NCBI RefSeq assembly: GCF_030586465.1
Contig: NZ_JAUQYP010000001.1
Location: 2,848,721-2,912,720 of the forward strand
Reading direction: 5' to 3'
Length of the DNA stretch: 64,000 bases
Source of the DNA: Actinotalea lenta
GTDB lineage: Bacteria > Actinomycetota > Actinomycetes > Actinomycetales > Cellulomonadaceae
The position numbers and the translations under genes were made by a program. Every line of letters starts with the position of its first letter. Position 1 is the stretch's first letter. The notes below the pieces were generated by a model. The model saw only the letters and a list, made by a program, of their open reading frames with translations, was not told the origin of the DNA and ran no database searches. Positions 63,721-64,000 of this stretch are shown here, in pieces.

Positions 63721-63908
63721 GCGATCCGTACGACGTCGAAGGACCCCACAAGGGCGTCGTGGCGTCAGGCTCGGAGGCCGTCGGCTCCGCGGCCGGCGCC
63801 GCTGTCGGGCTCCGTCCCTTCAGTTGGCCCGTCGGCGCCATCGGCGCGCCGCGACCACAGCCGGCCGCGAGGGAGTCCGGGGGCTCCGCGGCCGGCTGTG
63901 GTGGGCCG
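63721..63908. other. Non-coding gap with terminator hairpin
   Basis: 188 nt between the truncated small gene and the convergent partial gene at the edge. Apart from the hairpin at 63854-63902, no gene or promoter is supported. Confidence 0.5.
63854..63902. terminator. Perfect 16-bp hairpin next to the right edge
   Basis: ACCACAGCCGGCCGCG (63854-63869) pairs with CGCGGCCGGCTGTGGT (63887-63902); loop 17 nt. It begins 7 nt after the stop codon of the leftward partial gene, so it is probably that gene's terminator. Confidence 0.7.
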
Positions 63909-64000
63909 TCAGGCCCGGTACGTCGCGCGACCCGCAGCAGCGAGCCCCGCGAGAACCTCACCCTTCTTCGTGGCGGGTGCGGTGAGGAACTCCTCGGCGG
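63909..64000 (-). CDS. C-terminal end of an unidentified gene, cut by the window edge
   Basis: Only about 29 codons are visible, reading AEEFLTAPATKKGEVLAGLA and ending RATYRA. The composition is that of a normal protein, and a strong hairpin follows its TGA at 7 nt, which supports a real gene. The product cannot be named from this fragment. Confidence 0.55.
   Translation of the reverse strand, partial: AEEFLTAPATKKGEVLAGLAAAGRATYRA

Noticed and set aside
63717..64000. Rightward open frame starting ATGAGCGATCCG at the stop of the small truncated gene
   Set aside because: It runs through a perfect 16-bp hairpin and opposite the tail of a convergent gene; no ribosome binding site and no protein-like pattern.

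Overview
The window is chromosomal DNA of a very GC-rich actinobacterium. Gene order points to Micrococcales, most likely the Cellulomonadaceae. The runs argS-lysA-(PLP enzyme)-hom-thrC-thrB-rho-rpmE-prfA-prmC-sua5-wecA-atpI-atpBEFHAGDC-DUF2550-nucS and iscS-mnmA-(MetE-like)...ligA are typical of the phylum. GTG starts, ATGA/GTGA stop-start overlaps and promoters placed 6-9 nt before the start codon fit as well. The genus is an inference from gene order and protein style, not from a database search.

Layout. 1-3.3 kb: a sugar ABC importer (permease cut by the window edge, double ATPase) divergent from a ROK regulator. 3.4-8.6 kb: ligA with an overlapping GNAT gene, then a prolyl-oligopeptidase-type S9 peptidase. 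8.6-10 kb: a secreted protein of carboxypeptidase-regulatory-like repeats. 10.1-13.5 kb: iscS, mnmA and a cysteine-free MetE-like protein, the sulfur-relay and tRNA-thiolation block. 13.5-16.3 kb: an APH-like kinase and etfBA. 16.4-26.3 kb: glgX, then the tightly overlapping glgE-treS-mak, then glgB. Together these convert trehalose to maltose, then to maltose-1-phosphate, then to alpha-1,4-glucan, which is branched and later debranched. 26.3-32.7 kb: a YbbN/CnoX-like thioredoxin-TPR protein without a CXXC, a lipoprotein overlapping a proline-rich membrane protein, and, divergent from that pair, a giant DivIVA/Scy-type coiled-coil protein. 32.7-38.1 kb: small enzymes (NTF2-like, two alpha/beta hydrolases, a HAD phosphatase, a GH1 beta-glucosidase, pdxH).

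38.1-60.8 kb is the long core block read leftwards: argS, lysA, a class V PLP enzyme, the threonine genes, rho, rpmE, prfA-prmC, sua5, wecA, the whole F-type ATP synthase, a DUF2550 protein and nucS. From 61 kb rightwards: a GntR/FCD regulator, tRNA-Arg(CCG), and a short accessory zone. That zone holds strong hairpins, a direct repeat, a decayed DDE transposase with a 1-nt frameshift and a lost N-terminus, a truncated small conserved gene abutting it, and the tail of an unidentified gene.

The most noteworthy points are: atpB has no ATG, GTG or TTG in frame at its conserved N-terminus and may start at CTG; about ten genes look leaderless; three upstream genes end in TAG codons that also form part of the next gene's apparent -10 box; the secreted four-unit repeat protein; and the lipoprotein/membrane pair divergent from the hendecad coiled-coil gene. 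No CRISPR array, recognised defence island or biosynthetic cluster was seen.
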